Origin: Nocardia elegans NBRC 108235
GTDB lineage: Bacteria; Actinomycetota; Actinomycetes; Mycobacteriales; Mycobacteriaceae
Assembly: GCF_001612845.1 (NCBI RefSeq)
Contig: NZ_BDBF01000004.1
Coordinates: 81,905-145,904 of the forward strand
Direction: 5' to 3'
Length of the DNA: 64,000 nt
Shown here: positions 53,965 to 62,670 of the stretch, one piece after another
Position numbering within the stretch: the stretch's first letter is position 1
How the letters are laid out: every line of letters starts with the position of its first letter
The notes under the pieces: generated by a model
Told to the model about the DNA's origin: nothing
The model's database searches: none
Seen by the model: the letters and a program-made list of their open reading frames with translations, nothing else
Position numbers and translations under genes: made by a program

Positions 53965-55185
53965 TCAGTTCGGGGTCGGTGCCCAGTCGCCGGGGAAGGC
54001 TCGGTAGGTGCCCAGCGGCAACCGGGCGTCGTAGACCATGTCGCCGGTCGGGGTGAATTCCGAAATATGCGGTGCCATACCCCAGCCCACCAGGGTGTTG
54101 CCGTTGGGGAGCGGCTGGGCGTCGCCCATCGCGAAGGCGGTCAGGCCGTCGGGGTGGGTTTGGTTGCGCACCAATGTGGCTCGGTGATTGTCGAGGTCCA
54201 GGTGGATCCACTGCACACTCGACACACCCAGTGTCTCGAAGCCGCTGGAGTTGTTGTTGAACAGGCGCAGAGTATTCGGGTCGGCGAATTCCGCATCGTG
54301 CTGGAACGCGAATTCGACGCCGGGGCCGAGATCGAAAGTCGAATGCCTGCCGCCGAGTTGCCACTTGATCGCACCGGTGTGGACGTCGACGTCGTAGACG
54401 GTGGAGGTATCGCGCATCGAGATCACCAGATCGCCGTCGGGATCCAGCGCGATCGAATTCATGTGGTACGGGTCGTAGGTGTCGCTGCCGGGAAGTTTGC
54501 CGGGAGTGGTGGTGTCGGTGAGCGGGACGTGCTCGGCGGCGCTCCAGCGCAACAGAACTCGCTTGCTCGCCACGTCGACCACCGTGGCGACGGTGTCGTA
54601 CATCTTGCCGTTCTTCGGGCCGCCGATCGCGGACAGATCGGCGTCCACCTCCTGGTACGACGTGATCAGCGCTCGGCCGTCGGGAGTCAGGCGGAATTCG
54701 TGCACATCGCTGGGAGCGCCACCGGCATCGAGGGTTTCGATGACGTTGCCGTGTTCGTCGGCGATGTAGTCGGCACCCGAGCCGTGCCCGCCGACGGTGC
54801 CGCCCTGCCACCACGTCAGCACCCGTTTGCCCTGGTACGTCTGGGTGCGGAAGTTCGAGACGTCCTGTCCGGTGGGAGGCGCGTAGCGCCAGACCTCATG
54901 CCCGGCCTTGTCCACCACGATATTCGCCGGAGCGGTAGCCGGAACGGCCGACAGCGCCTTACCCGCCCCCGGAACCAGCGCCGCCGCACTGACACCGTTG
55001 CTGTAGTAGATGTAGCCGGGCGCCGCGGCCGGGGTGTTCACATCCACGGTGTATTCGGGTGCGCCTACCGGGAAGCTCGGTAGCGGAGCCGCGTGCGCCG
55101 TGAACGGGATGGATGCGGCGCCTACCCCGACCGATGCTGCGATCAGCGTGGCGGTGTGGCGAAGGTTCCTGGCAATCCTGGCCAT
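53965..55185 (-). CDS. Secreted arylsulfotransferase-family (ASST) protein
   Basis: 406 aa. The signal peptide ends near residue 32 (FTAHA-AP). Six-bladed propeller-type repeats have ASST-family blocks: VDKAGHEVWRYAPPTG, SDVHEFRLTPDGRALITSYQE, DPYHMNSIALDPDGDLVISMRDTSTVYDV, FAFQHDAEFADP and ALPNGNTLVGWG-like (QPLPNGNTLVGWG). The His residues in DVHEF, PYHMN and FQHDAEF are candidates for the sulfated active-site His. The family moves sulfate between phenolic esters outside the cell. It lies 115 bp downstream of the AprA-like operon on the same strand. Confidence 0.8.
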   Translation of the reverse strand: MARIARNLRHTATLIAASVGVGAASIPFTAHAAPLPSFPVGAPEYTVDVNTPAAAPGYIYYSNGVSAAALVPGAGKALSAVPATAPANIVVDKAGHEVWRYAPPTGQDVSNFRTQTYQGKRVLTWWQGGTVGGHGSGADYIADEHGNVIETLDAGGAPSDVHEFRLTPDGRALITSYQEVDADLSAIGGPKNGKMYDTVATVVDVASKRVLLRWSAAEHVPLTDTTTPGKLPGSDTYDPYHMNSIALDPDGDLVISMRDTSTVYDVDVHTGAIKWQLGGRHSTFDLGPGVEFAFQHDAEFADPNTLRLFNNNSSGFETLGVSSVQWIHLDLDNHRATLVRNQTHPDGLTAFAMGDAQPLPNGNTLVGWGMAPHISEFTPTGDMVYDARLPLGTYRAFPGDWAPTPN

Positions 55186-55300
55186 CAGTTTCCTTCAGCT
55201 GAGTCGACCGATAATTGCGCAGAGCGTAGACCGGCTTTCTGAGGGAACTGTGAAGGCAGGCCGAGTCCCCGCGCGGCGCGACGAATCGCTGCCCTCCGCC

Positions 55301-58003
55301 TCACGCCGCCTCCAGGGTGCGGCGGGCGTAGGCGCGGACGTCGGCGTCGGTATCCGCGAGTACCACCCGGAGGGCGGTTCGGACGGCCGCGTGGTCGGGC
55401 CAATGCGAGAGGGTCAGGACGGCGGCTTTGCGGACGTCCGGATGAGGGTCGGTCAGGGCGGATTCCAGCGCCTCGGACGCGGCGTGCGGGCCCAGTCCGG
55501 CCCAGCCGCGGGCGCCGCCTTCGCGGACCTGCCATGCCGAATCCTCCAGCGCCGCGGTCAGAATCGCCGCATCGGACGAATCGCCGAGTCGCGCCAGGGC
55601 GGCGAGGGCGGCGGCGCGGACCAGGGGATCGCGGTCGCCGACCAGCGCGCGGATCGTGTCGGCGCCGCCGGCGCCGACCTCGGCCAGGCCGCGGGCGACG
55701 GCCACCCGGACCTCCCGGTTCTCGTCGAATGCGGCGGCGGTGAGGGCCGACCAGTCGTCGAGGGAGACCAGGGCGCGCACACCTTCGATGCGCACGCGGT
55801 GGTCGCTGTCCACCACGGCCTTGCCGAACAGGTCCGCCGAGCCGCGGCGCTGGGCGCGCAGCAGATCCACCACCGCGGCTCGCACCAGCGGGTCGGGCGA
55901 TTCGGCGTGTGCGGTCAATTGCTCTGCTGGCGGCAGGATTTCGATCAGCTCGCGCAGGCCGGAGACGGCCGCGGCGCGAACGCCGGCGTCGTGGTCGCCG
56001 AGCGCGGCGATCAGGGCATCGGCGAATCCGTCCGGAGTGCCCTCGGTCAGCACCGAGAGCGCGGTGGCTCGCACCCGGGGGTCGCTGTCGTCCAGATAGT
56101 CACGCAGCTCGGCGACGGCCGGGCCGTCCAGCCCGAGCAGGAGCGCGATCCGGGGTGCGGCGGAGTCGTCGGCGGGGACGGGGATCGTGATTCCGGGACG
56201 GGGTGCGGCGCCGGTCGCCGATGCTCCGGTCCGGGGTGGGCCGGCGATCAGTTCCGGCTGCGCCACCGCGACCGGCTCGAGCTCGGCGCGCGGCAGATCC
56301 TCCCATTCCGGCACCGGCACGAAATACGGGGCGACCGGGCGCTTCAGGAATTCCATCTCGCCGTCGGCGCCCTTGCGCAGGTTCAGGTGGTAGCGCCACT
56401 CCTCGTCGTTGCGTTCGGGCAGGTCGGCGCGGTCGTGGTACAGACCCCACCGCGATTCGGTGCGGGTCAGCGAGGACCGGGCCGCCATCTCGGCGCAGTC
56501 GCGGATGAAATCGACCTCGGCGCACCGCATCAGCTGGTGCGGGGTGTCCGCGCCCATCTCGGCGATCTCCTGCCGCATCCGCTCGAAGGTCTCCACCGCC
56601 AGCGACAGTTTGGTCTGCGTCTTCGGCGGTGCGACGTAGTCGTTGACGAAACGACGCAACTTGTATTCGACCTGCTGCTGCGGCGGGCCGTCGGGATGGC
56701 GCAGCGGACGGTAGATCAGCTCGTGCGCCGCGGCCAGCTGATCGTCCGGAAGAGTCTGCGGCGCAGGCACTTCCGTAAGCGTCGACGACGCGTGCTCGCC
56801 CGCCAGATCCCCGTAGACGAACGCGCCGATCATGTAGTTGTGCGGTACGCACGCGAGATCGCCCGCCGCGTACAACCCCGGGGCCGTGGTGCGCGCGTGT
56901 TCGTCCACCCACACTCCGGAGGCGGAATGCCCACTGCACAAACCGATTTCGGAGATGTGCATCTCGATGTCGTGGGTGCGGTAGTCGTGGCCGCGGTTGG
57001 CGTGGAAGGTGCCCCGGGTGGGCCGCTCGGTGGTGTGCAGGATGCCCTCGAGCGCGTCGAGCGTCTCCTCGGGCAGGTGCGAGACCTTCAGATAGATGGG
57101 CCCGCGCGCGGACTCGATCTCCCGCTTCACCTCCGCCATCATCTGCCCGGACCAGTAGTCCGAGTCGACGAAACGCTCACCGGCGGCGTTCACCTGATAT
57201 CCGCCGAACGGGTTCGCGACATAGGCGCAGGCCGGCCCGTTGTAGTCCTTGATCAGCGGATTGATCTGGAAGCATTCGATACCCGACAACTCCGCGCCGG
57301 CGTGATACGCCATCGCGTACCCGTCGCCGGCGTTGGTCGGATTCTCGTAGGTGCCGTACAGATAACCCGACGCCGGCAGCCCGAGCCGGCCGCACGGTCC
57401 GGTCGCCAGGATCACCGCCTTCGCGCCGACCGCCACGAACTCCCCGGTCCGGGTGTTGAGCGCGGCCGCACCGACCGCGCGACCGCCGTCGGTGAGGACC
57501 CGCACCGGCATGAGCCGGTTCTCGATCCGGATCCGTTCCCGCATCTTGCGTTGCCGCAGGACGCGGTAGAGCGCCTTCTTGACGTCCTTGCCCTCCGGCA
57601 TCGGCAGCACATAGGAGCCCGAGCGGTGCACGCGGCGCACGGCGTACTCGCCGTAGGCGTCCTTCTCGAACTTCACGCCGTAGCGTTCCAGCCGCTGCAC
57701 CATGGCGAAACCGCGGGTCGCGGTCTGATACACCGTGCGCTGGTCGACGATTCCGTCGTTCGCGCGGGTGATCTCGGCGACGTAGTTCTCCGGCTCCGCC
57801 TTACCCGGGATGACGGCGTTGTTCACGCCGTCCATGCCCATGGCCAGCGCGCCGGAGTGACGCACGTGCGCCTTCTCCAGCAGCAGCACGTTCGCGCCGT
57901 TCTCCGCGGCGGTGAGCGCGGCCATGGTGCCGGCGGTTCCGCCGCCGATCACCAGCACATCGCAGTCCAGGCGCACGGTGTCGGACAGCTCGGGAATCTT
58001 CAT
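55301..58003 (-). CDS. AprA-like FAD flavoprotein fused to C-terminal HEAT repeats
   Basis: 900 aa. Residues 1 to about 600 are a fumarate-reductase/AprA-type flavoprotein. They show an FAD motif GGGTAG (20-25), the AprA-like block HVRHSGALAMGMDGVNN (47-63), LYGTYENPTNAGDGYAMAYHAGAEL, RPTRGTFHANRG and a second FAD-contact region GLYAAGDLACVPHNYMIGAF. Residues about 620-900 contain nine short HEAT-like repeats of the form DxDPxVRxAALxAL. AprA carries the APS-reducing FAD in APS reductase; the matching ferredoxin is encoded in the same operon. The fusion to HEAT repeats is unusual. Substrate unknown. Confidence 0.83.
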   Translation of the reverse strand: MKIPELSDTVRLDCDVLVIGGGTAGTMAALTAAENGANVLLLEKAHVRHSGALAMGMDGVNNAVIPGKAEPENYVAEITRANDGIVDQRTVYQTATRGFAMVQRLERYGVKFEKDAYGEYAVRRVHRSGSYVLPMPEGKDVKKALYRVLRQRKMRERIRIENRLMPVRVLTDGGRAVGAAALNTRTGEFVAVGAKAVILATGPCGRLGLPASGYLYGTYENPTNAGDGYAMAYHAGAELSGIECFQINPLIKDYNGPACAYVANPFGGYQVNAAGERFVDSDYWSGQMMAEVKREIESARGPIYLKVSHLPEETLDALEGILHTTERPTRGTFHANRGHDYRTHDIEMHISEIGLCSGHSASGVWVDEHARTTAPGLYAAGDLACVPHNYMIGAFVYGDLAGEHASSTLTEVPAPQTLPDDQLAAAHELIYRPLRHPDGPPQQQVEYKLRRFVNDYVAPPKTQTKLSLAVETFERMRQEIAEMGADTPHQLMRCAEVDFIRDCAEMAARSSLTRTESRWGLYHDRADLPERNDEEWRYHLNLRKGADGEMEFLKRPVAPYFVPVPEWEDLPRAELEPVAVAQPELIAGPPRTGASATGAAPRPGITIPVPADDSAAPRIALLLGLDGPAVAELRDYLDDSDPRVRATALSVLTEGTPDGFADALIAALGDHDAGVRAAAVSGLRELIEILPPAEQLTAHAESPDPLVRAAVVDLLRAQRRGSADLFGKAVVDSDHRVRIEGVRALVSLDDWSALTAAAFDENREVRVAVARGLAEVGAGGADTIRALVGDRDPLVRAAALAALARLGDSSDAAILTAALEDSAWQVREGGARGWAGLGPHAASEALESALTDPHPDVRKAAVLTLSHWPDHAAVRTALRVVLADTDADVRAYARRTLEAA

Positions 58004-58038
58004 CAGCGCACTCCAGGGAGGTGAATAGTCGGGGCGGC

Positions 58039-58794
58039 TCAGGCAGCGGCCGACCGCGGCGAACGATCGAGAGCGGCAAGGATTTCGGCACGCTCGGCAC
58101 TGCGATCGACGTCCTTGCCGCGCGGGTTCGGCACCGCGATCAGCGAATGCAGGGCCCGGTCGGTGCCGCCGAGCACCGCGACCCGGTCCCCGATAGTCAG
58201 CGCCTCGTCCACGTCGTGGGTGACGAAGACGACCGTGGTGGGATGGGTCTGCCAGGTTTGAATCAGAAGTCGTTGCATGGTGATTCGCGTCGGAGTGTCC
58301 AGAGCACCGAACGGCTCGTCCATCAGTACCGCGCGCGGCGCCCCGGCCAGCCCGCGCGCGAGTTGTACGCGCTGGCGCATACCGCCCGACAGGCTCTTGG
58401 GCAGATAGTCGCCGAAACCGGTGAGCCCGACCTCCTCGATCCAGCGCTCGGCCTGCGCTCGACGGGTAGCCCGCGGCTCCCCGCGCAGCTTCAACGCCAG
58501 TTCGATATTGGAACGCACAGTGCGCCAGGGCAGCAGCGCATTGTCCTGAAACACCATCGCCCGATCGCGGGAGGGCCCGGTGATCTTGTCGCCGTCCGCG
58601 AGCGCGTGTCCGGAGCGGGGCGGCAGCAGGCCGGCCAGGGCGCGCAGCACCGTGGACTTCCCGCAGCCGGACGGTCCGGTCAGGACGAGGATCTCGCCCG
58701 CGCGGATATCGAGTGTCAGCCCGTCCAGCACAGGTGCGCCACCGTAGCGAAGGTCCACCTGATCGAGTCGCAAGCCCATTGCGGTCGAGCTCAT
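58039..58794 (-). CDS. ABC transporter ATPase, TauB/SsuB type
   Basis: 251 aa; its ATG overlaps the permease stop (ATGA). Walker A GPSGCGKST, Q-loop VFQDNALLPW, signature LSGGMRQR, Walker B RAVLMDEPFGALD and H-loop VFVTHDVDEAL, all intact. The NALLPW Q-loop and overall size are typical of the nitrate/sulfonate/taurine importer subfamily. It powers the permease and binding protein encoded upstream in the same operon. Confidence 0.92.
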   Translation of the reverse strand: MSSTAMGLRLDQVDLRYGGAPVLDGLTLDIRAGEILVLTGPSGCGKSTVLRALAGLLPPRSGHALADGDKITGPSRDRAMVFQDNALLPWRTVRSNIELALKLRGEPRATRRAQAERWIEEVGLTGFGDYLPKSLSGGMRQRVQLARGLAGAPRAVLMDEPFGALDTPTRITMQRLLIQTWQTHPTTVVFVTHDVDEALTIGDRVAVLGGTDRALHSLIAVPNPRGKDVDRSAERAEILAALDRSPRSAAA

Positions 58795-59672
58795 TTCGTC
58801 ACCTCTCCGGCACGTGGCAGCCAGCGGGTGGCGCGCCGTCCCAGCAATTCGATGGCCGCCGAGGTGGCGAAGCCCAGCACGCCGATGGTGATGATGCCGA
58901 CGAACACACCGGGATAGTCGACGATCGTGTATGCCTGCCAGGTGCGGTAGCCGACGCCGAGGCGCCCGGAGATCATTTCGGCCGAAACCACACAGATCCA
59001 CGCCACGCCGATCCCGACCGACAGCCCGCTGAACACGCCCGGCAGGCTGCCCGGCAACACCACCCGCACCAGGACGTCCCAGCGGTTACCGCCCAGCGTG
59101 CGCACCGATTCCTCCCAGATGGTCGGCAGTGCCCGCACCGCGTGCCGGGTGCTTACCATGATCGGGAAGTAGGCGGCGAGGAAGGTGATGAACACGATGC
59201 CGGCCTCGTCGGTGGGAAACAGCAGGATGGCCACCGGCACGATCGCGACCGCCGGAATCGGGCGGGCCAACTCGGTCAGCGGTCCGAAGATGTCGGCGAA
59301 CCAGCGTGAACGCCCCGGCGCCACCCCGGTCGCGACACCGATCACCGCGGCCAGCCCGAAGCCGCTGAGAATGCGGATCAATGATTGGCCGAGGTCCAGC
59401 CAGAAGGTGTCGGTCTGCACCTGCACCCGCAGCCGGTGCAGGATCTGGGTGACCGTCGGCAGCGTATCGAAGCGGACCCACAGCCGAATATGGTTGGCGG
59501 TCAGCACTTGCCAGGCGATCAGCGCGACGACGATGGAGGCCACCCGAACCAGCCGCGAGCCCCACAACCCTGCGGTGCCGTGGTGTCCGGCGGCCGCCGC
59601 GGGCGCAGTGGTTTCCCGTGCCGTGGTGATGTCCGCAGCGCTGGCGTCGACCGGGATGGTGGTGGCGCTCAC
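58791..59672 (-). CDS. ABC transporter permease, TauC/SsuC type
   Basis: 293 aa; the GTG start overlaps the binding-protein stop. About six TM helices; the EAA-like loop is STRHAVRALPTIWEESVRTLGG, and RVVLPGSLPGVFSGLSVGIGVAW follows, as in sulfonate/taurine permeases. The first 40 residues are Ala/Thr-rich and precede the first helix (VASIVVALIAWQVLTAN). It forms the inner-membrane channel with the ATPase encoded next. Confidence 0.9.
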   Translation of the reverse strand: MSATTIPVDASAADITTARETTAPAAAAGHHGTAGLWGSRLVRVASIVVALIAWQVLTANHIRLWVRFDTLPTVTQILHRLRVQVQTDTFWLDLGQSLIRILSGFGLAAVIGVATGVAPGRSRWFADIFGPLTELARPIPAVAIVPVAILLFPTDEAGIVFITFLAAYFPIMVSTRHAVRALPTIWEESVRTLGGNRWDVLVRVVLPGSLPGVFSGLSVGIGVAWICVVSAEMISGRLGVGYRTWQAYTIVDYPGVFVGIITIGVLGFATSAAIELLGRRATRWLPRAGEVTK

Positions 59673-61096
59673 GACCGCACCTCACCGATGGCCTGGTCGT
59701 AACTCACCGCGACCGCACCGGGGTGGCGGGCCTGATACCGCTGCACCGCGCCGGGGGTGATGAAGGGCAGGTAGGTATCGCCCTCGCGCACCCACTGCGC
59801 CTTGTCCGCGAACCAGCGAGTGCCGAGTTCCGCATCCGGCACGTAGGCGGCGCGGATCTTCTTCCCCTGCGCCCGTGCGGCTTTCACCGCGCGCAGCAGG
59901 TCGATGGGGTTGCCCGCGGGCTGTGCGGCAGCCTGGCCGTCGAACCAGATCTCGCCGGCGAGGGCCGCATCGGAGACCGATTTACCGGTGCTCGGATCGG
60001 TGCCCGTGATCGGCGCGGGATTGGCGAAGTTCGCCACGGCCGCATCGTAATTCGCACCGCGTTCGGCGAAGGCCTTCCGCAACGGGGCATCGTCGACGAA
60101 TGTGTCGATATCGAAATCGGCGAAGTCGCCGATCGACTTCAGATACGGAACATCCCCCTTGAACGCCTGGACGAGCTGCGGCTTCAGGGGCGTGTCGAAC
60201 GAGGTTCCCCCGGGTCCGTTGTAGAGGTAGACGACCTCCGCCGGCAGTCCGGAGTTGTCAGCGACCAGCTGCGCGGCTTCGAGCGGTTTCGCGTGCAGGA
60301 AATCGGTGGCGTCAAGTTGCGCCTGCAGGAATGCATCGAGCACCTCGGGATGGGATTTCGAATAATCACGACGTGCCACCACACCGTGGAATGTCGGCAC
60401 GTTCAACTCGGCGCCATCGTAGAGCAGCTTGGCCTTGTCCTGGAAAACGAGCAGGCCGGGCCAAGCCACGAATTGCGAAAGCGCCTGCACCTGACCGGAT
60501 TCCAATGCGGACGCGCCGATCTGCGGCTGCTGGTTGAGCACGTCCACACCGTGCGCGGGGTCGATGTTCGCGCGGCTCAGGGCCTGGCGCAGAGTGCCGT
60601 CACCGGCGGAGCCGACGCTCGCGGACACCTTCTTGCCCGCCAGATCCGACAGCGACGTCGCCGTCGAATTCGGCGCGGTGACAACCATATTCAGGGAACC
60701 CCGTGGCTGGTAACCGGTGATCGAGACCAACTCGGTGGCCGAACGCTCACTGGCGGAGGTTCGGGAACCGTTGATCAGCAGGGGGTAATCGCCCATCGAA
60801 CCGATATCGATCTTCTCCGCGATCATCTGCGCGGTGATCGGCGCGCCGGTGTCGTAGTCCTGCCATTCGACCTGATATTTCGGCCCGCCCTTCGCGGTCA
60901 GGTCGTTCAGGCGCTTCTCCAGGAAACCCCTGGCGCGCAGCAGCGTTCCGGCGGTGACGGTATTGATGGTCTTGGACTGATAGCCGACGACCACCCGGAC
61001 GGTGTCCCCGGATCCGGTCTGCTCGAGCGAGCATCCGGCGGCCAGGGTGGCGATCAGGGCGGCGGCGGCCAGTATGCGGGCACGACGGTACTTCAT
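59669..61096 (-). CDS. SsuA/TauA-like substrate-binding lipoprotein with extra C-terminal domain
   Basis: 475 aa, ATG at 61096 after GAGGAAAA. Lipobox LAAGC, lipidated C22. Residues 30 to about 340 form a NitT/TauT-type binding protein (RVVVGYQSKTINTVTAGTLL; AEKIDIGSMGDYPLLING; DLAGKKVSASVGSAGDGTL). The family is usually about 320-350 aa; here about 95 further residues (381-475) contain GEIWFDGQ, AAYVPDAELGTRWFADKAQWV and FITPGAVQRYQARHPGAVAVSY. That order resembles a NosL-type metal-binding fold, a tentative call. The ligand is probably an organosulfonate or related anion. Confidence 0.82.
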   Translation of the reverse strand: MKYRRARILAAAALIATLAAGCSLEQTGSGDTVRVVVGYQSKTINTVTAGTLLRARGFLEKRLNDLTAKGGPKYQVEWQDYDTGAPITAQMIAEKIDIGSMGDYPLLINGSRTSASERSATELVSITGYQPRGSLNMVVTAPNSTATSLSDLAGKKVSASVGSAGDGTLRQALSRANIDPAHGVDVLNQQPQIGASALESGQVQALSQFVAWPGLLVFQDKAKLLYDGAELNVPTFHGVVARRDYSKSHPEVLDAFLQAQLDATDFLHAKPLEAAQLVADNSGLPAEVVYLYNGPGGTSFDTPLKPQLVQAFKGDVPYLKSIGDFADFDIDTFVDDAPLRKAFAERGANYDAAVANFANPAPITGTDPSTGKSVSDAALAGEIWFDGQAAAQPAGNPIDLLRAVKAARAQGKKIRAAYVPDAELGTRWFADKAQWVREGDTYLPFITPGAVQRYQARHPGAVAVSYDQAIGEVRS

Positions 61097-61151
61097 GGTT
61101 TTTCCTCGAAATCGGGCCGAGGGCGGCCACTGAAAGATTCCGCTGCGCGAT

Positions 61152-61379
61152 TCAGCGCAGCAGATACGGCATATTGACGGTGACGGCGCCGGTGGGACAG
61201 CGCGCCGCGCACGGCCCGCAGTACCAGCACTCGTCGACGTGCATGAACGCCTTGCCGTTGTCCGGATTGATCGCCAGCGAATCGAGCGGGCAGATCTCCA
61301 CACACAGCGTGCACCCCTCGATGCACAGCGATTCGTCGATGGTTACCGGGACATCAGCCCGCTGATTGACCGACGCCAT
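61152..61379 (-). CDS. AprB-like 2x[4Fe-4S] ferredoxin
   Basis: 75 aa. Two cluster motifs: C19-x3-C23-x2-C26-x3-C30-P and C51-x2-C54-x2-C57-x3-C61-P, the second starting ECWYCGPC, close to the CWECYSC region of APS reductase beta subunits. It lacks the long C-terminal tail of true AprB. It should pass electrons to the AprA-like flavoprotein encoded four genes downstream. Its ATG lies inside the end of the GntR gene (26-bp overlap), so the operon begins with the regulator. Confidence 0.86.
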   Translation of the reverse strand: MASVNQRADVPVTIDESLCIEGCTLCVEICPLDSLAINPDNGKAFMHVDECWYCGPCAARCPTGAVTVNMPYLLR

Positions 61380-62217
61380 GGCGGCTCAGCCTCCAATCGT
61401 TGCTTTCCGTGGTGCGAATCAGGCTGTCGCGCAGAGTGATCCGATCGCCACGCATGCGTATGTACTCGAGATCCACCGGTCGCCCGTCGGCGAGATAGGT
61501 GAGACGTTCCAGCAGCAGCAGTGCGCTGCCCTCGGGAGCCTGCAGGGTGGCGGCGCTGTGGATGTCGGCGGTGATGGCCTCCACCGCCAGATCGGCCGAA
61601 CCGAGCGACTGGCCGCTGATCTGTTCGATGAGTCCGAAGATGTCCTCCGACCGCAGATCGCAGTCGAGTACCTTTTCGCCGATGTCCGGGGCCAGATATG
61701 TGTGGTCCAGGCTGAGGGGCAGATCACCCAGGTAGCGCAGCCGCTCCAGGTAGACCGCGGATTCGCCGGGTTCCAGGCCGAGCCGGTTGGCAACCGCGGG
61801 CGGTGGCGTGAGGCGCACCGCCGCGCGCACCTCGTTGCGCACCTCGCCGTGCCCGCGCAGCGTTTCCTTCAGGCCGCGCAGGCTGTCCAGTCCGTGATCG
61901 TATTTGCGTTGCGCCACATAGGTTCCCACTCGCGGGACCCGGCCGATGAGGCCCTCGTCGCGCAGCAGTGCCAGTGCCTCGCGCACCGCGTTGCGGGAGA
62001 CGGCGAATTCCGCGGCGAGTTCGGATTCGGTGGGCAGCGGGTCGGAGCACTGGCCGGTGTGGATCTGCTGGCGCAGCACATCGGCCACCTGCCGGGCCCG
62101 ATCCGCCTTGCGGATGGTGCGGGCGCCGGCGGCGGCCGTCGTCGTCTCCGCCCCGGATGCCGGGTGGTCGGCAGCGGACCCGTGCTGCTGACGCAGGGGT
62201 ACCGGATCGGCTGTCAT
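61354..62217 (-). CDS. GntR/HutC family regulator of the AprBA-like operon
   Basis: 287 aa from the ATG at 62217, with AGGAGG 6 nt upstream; a GTG at 62223 is in frame. A Pro/Ala-rich leader of about 38 residues precedes the GntR winged helix (LPTESELAAEFAVSRNAVREALALLRDEGLIGRVPRVGTYV). The C-terminal UTRA effector domain has LGLEPGESAVYLERLRYLGDLPLSLDHTYL and LLLLERLTYLADGRPVDLEYIRMRGDR. It is the first gene of the operon, so it is probably an autoregulator that senses the imported compound or a metabolite. Confidence 0.9.
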   Translation of the reverse strand: MTADPVPLRQQHGSAADHPASGAETTTAAAGARTIRKADRARQVADVLRQQIHTGQCSDPLPTESELAAEFAVSRNAVREALALLRDEGLIGRVPRVGTYVAQRKYDHGLDSLRGLKETLRGHGEVRNEVRAAVRLTPPPAVANRLGLEPGESAVYLERLRYLGDLPLSLDHTYLAPDIGEKVLDCDLRSEDIFGLIEQISGQSLGSADLAVEAITADIHSAATLQAPEGSALLLLERLTYLADGRPVDLEYIRMRGDRITLRDSLIRTTESNDWRLSRHGVGQSAG

Positions 62218-62466
62218 CTCCACCTCCTCACGCTTGTGACCTGCGGTTTCCGAGCGTAACGGCGGGGCCCGGGCGGGAGTGCCCGGCCGCGCCGGCGGCG
62301 CCTGCCGGGCGTGCGGTTATCCGCCGCCCGCCCGAGCGGCGGACCTGCTGAAATCCGGGCGATCGAAGGTAATGCGCCACCTGCGGCGATGCGGGCCCGC
62401 ATTCGAATCAGTGTGAGCGCAATATGTGCCGTGACCGTTCGCTGGCGCGGCGCGGAATCGGGGTGT

Positions 62467-62472
62467 TACCGT
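62467..62472 (+). promoter_or_regulatory. -10 element (TANNNT) for a leaderless small ORF
   Basis: TACCGT fits the actinobacterial TANNNT -10 pattern and ends 7 nt before the ATG at 62480, the spacing expected if the transcript starts at that A (leaderless mRNA). Confidence 0.5.
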
Positions 62473-62479
62473 TTTACAC

Positions 62480-62587
62480 ATGTCCACCAGCCGTTCGAAC
62501 CGCGCACGGGTCACCTATGTGACCGTGGCGCTCGGTGTGCGGCTGCCGCGGCAGCGGGAACTGTGTTGTTCCCGGCCGCGCAGCTGA
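62480..62587 (+). CDS. Candidate cysteine-codon leader peptide (35 aa) upstream of the ROK gene
   Basis: ATG 62480 to TGA 62587, probably leaderless. The peptide is basic and ends ELCCSRPRS. The two adjacent TGT codons (62564-62569) lie in the loop and 3' arm of a hairpin, GGGAAC (62556-62561)/GTTCCC (62568-62573), so a ribosome stalled on them would disrupt it. Actinobacteria use such cysteine leader ORFs to sense cysteine supply. It lies 104 bp before the ROK start. Expression is unproven. Confidence 0.5.
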   Translation: MSTSRSNRARVTYVTVALGVRLPRQRELCCSRPRS

Positions 62588-62655
62588 GACCGCTCCAGTC
62601 GTCCGTCTGTCGACCCTTTTCGGGCCCTTCTCGCTGCCTTGTTGCCGATGTAGTC

Positions 62656-62670
62656 GTCTCTTCACGAGAC
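62656..62670. repeat. Small inverted repeat before the ROK gene
   Basis: GTCTC (62656-62660) and GAGAC (62666-62670), spaced 5 nt, sit 21 bp before the ROK start codon: a possible operator or mRNA hairpin. Confidence 0.4.

Noticed and set aside
55034..58024. 996-codon plus-strand open frame
   Set aside because: Antisense to the AprA-like gene and Arg/Gly-rich without domain signal.
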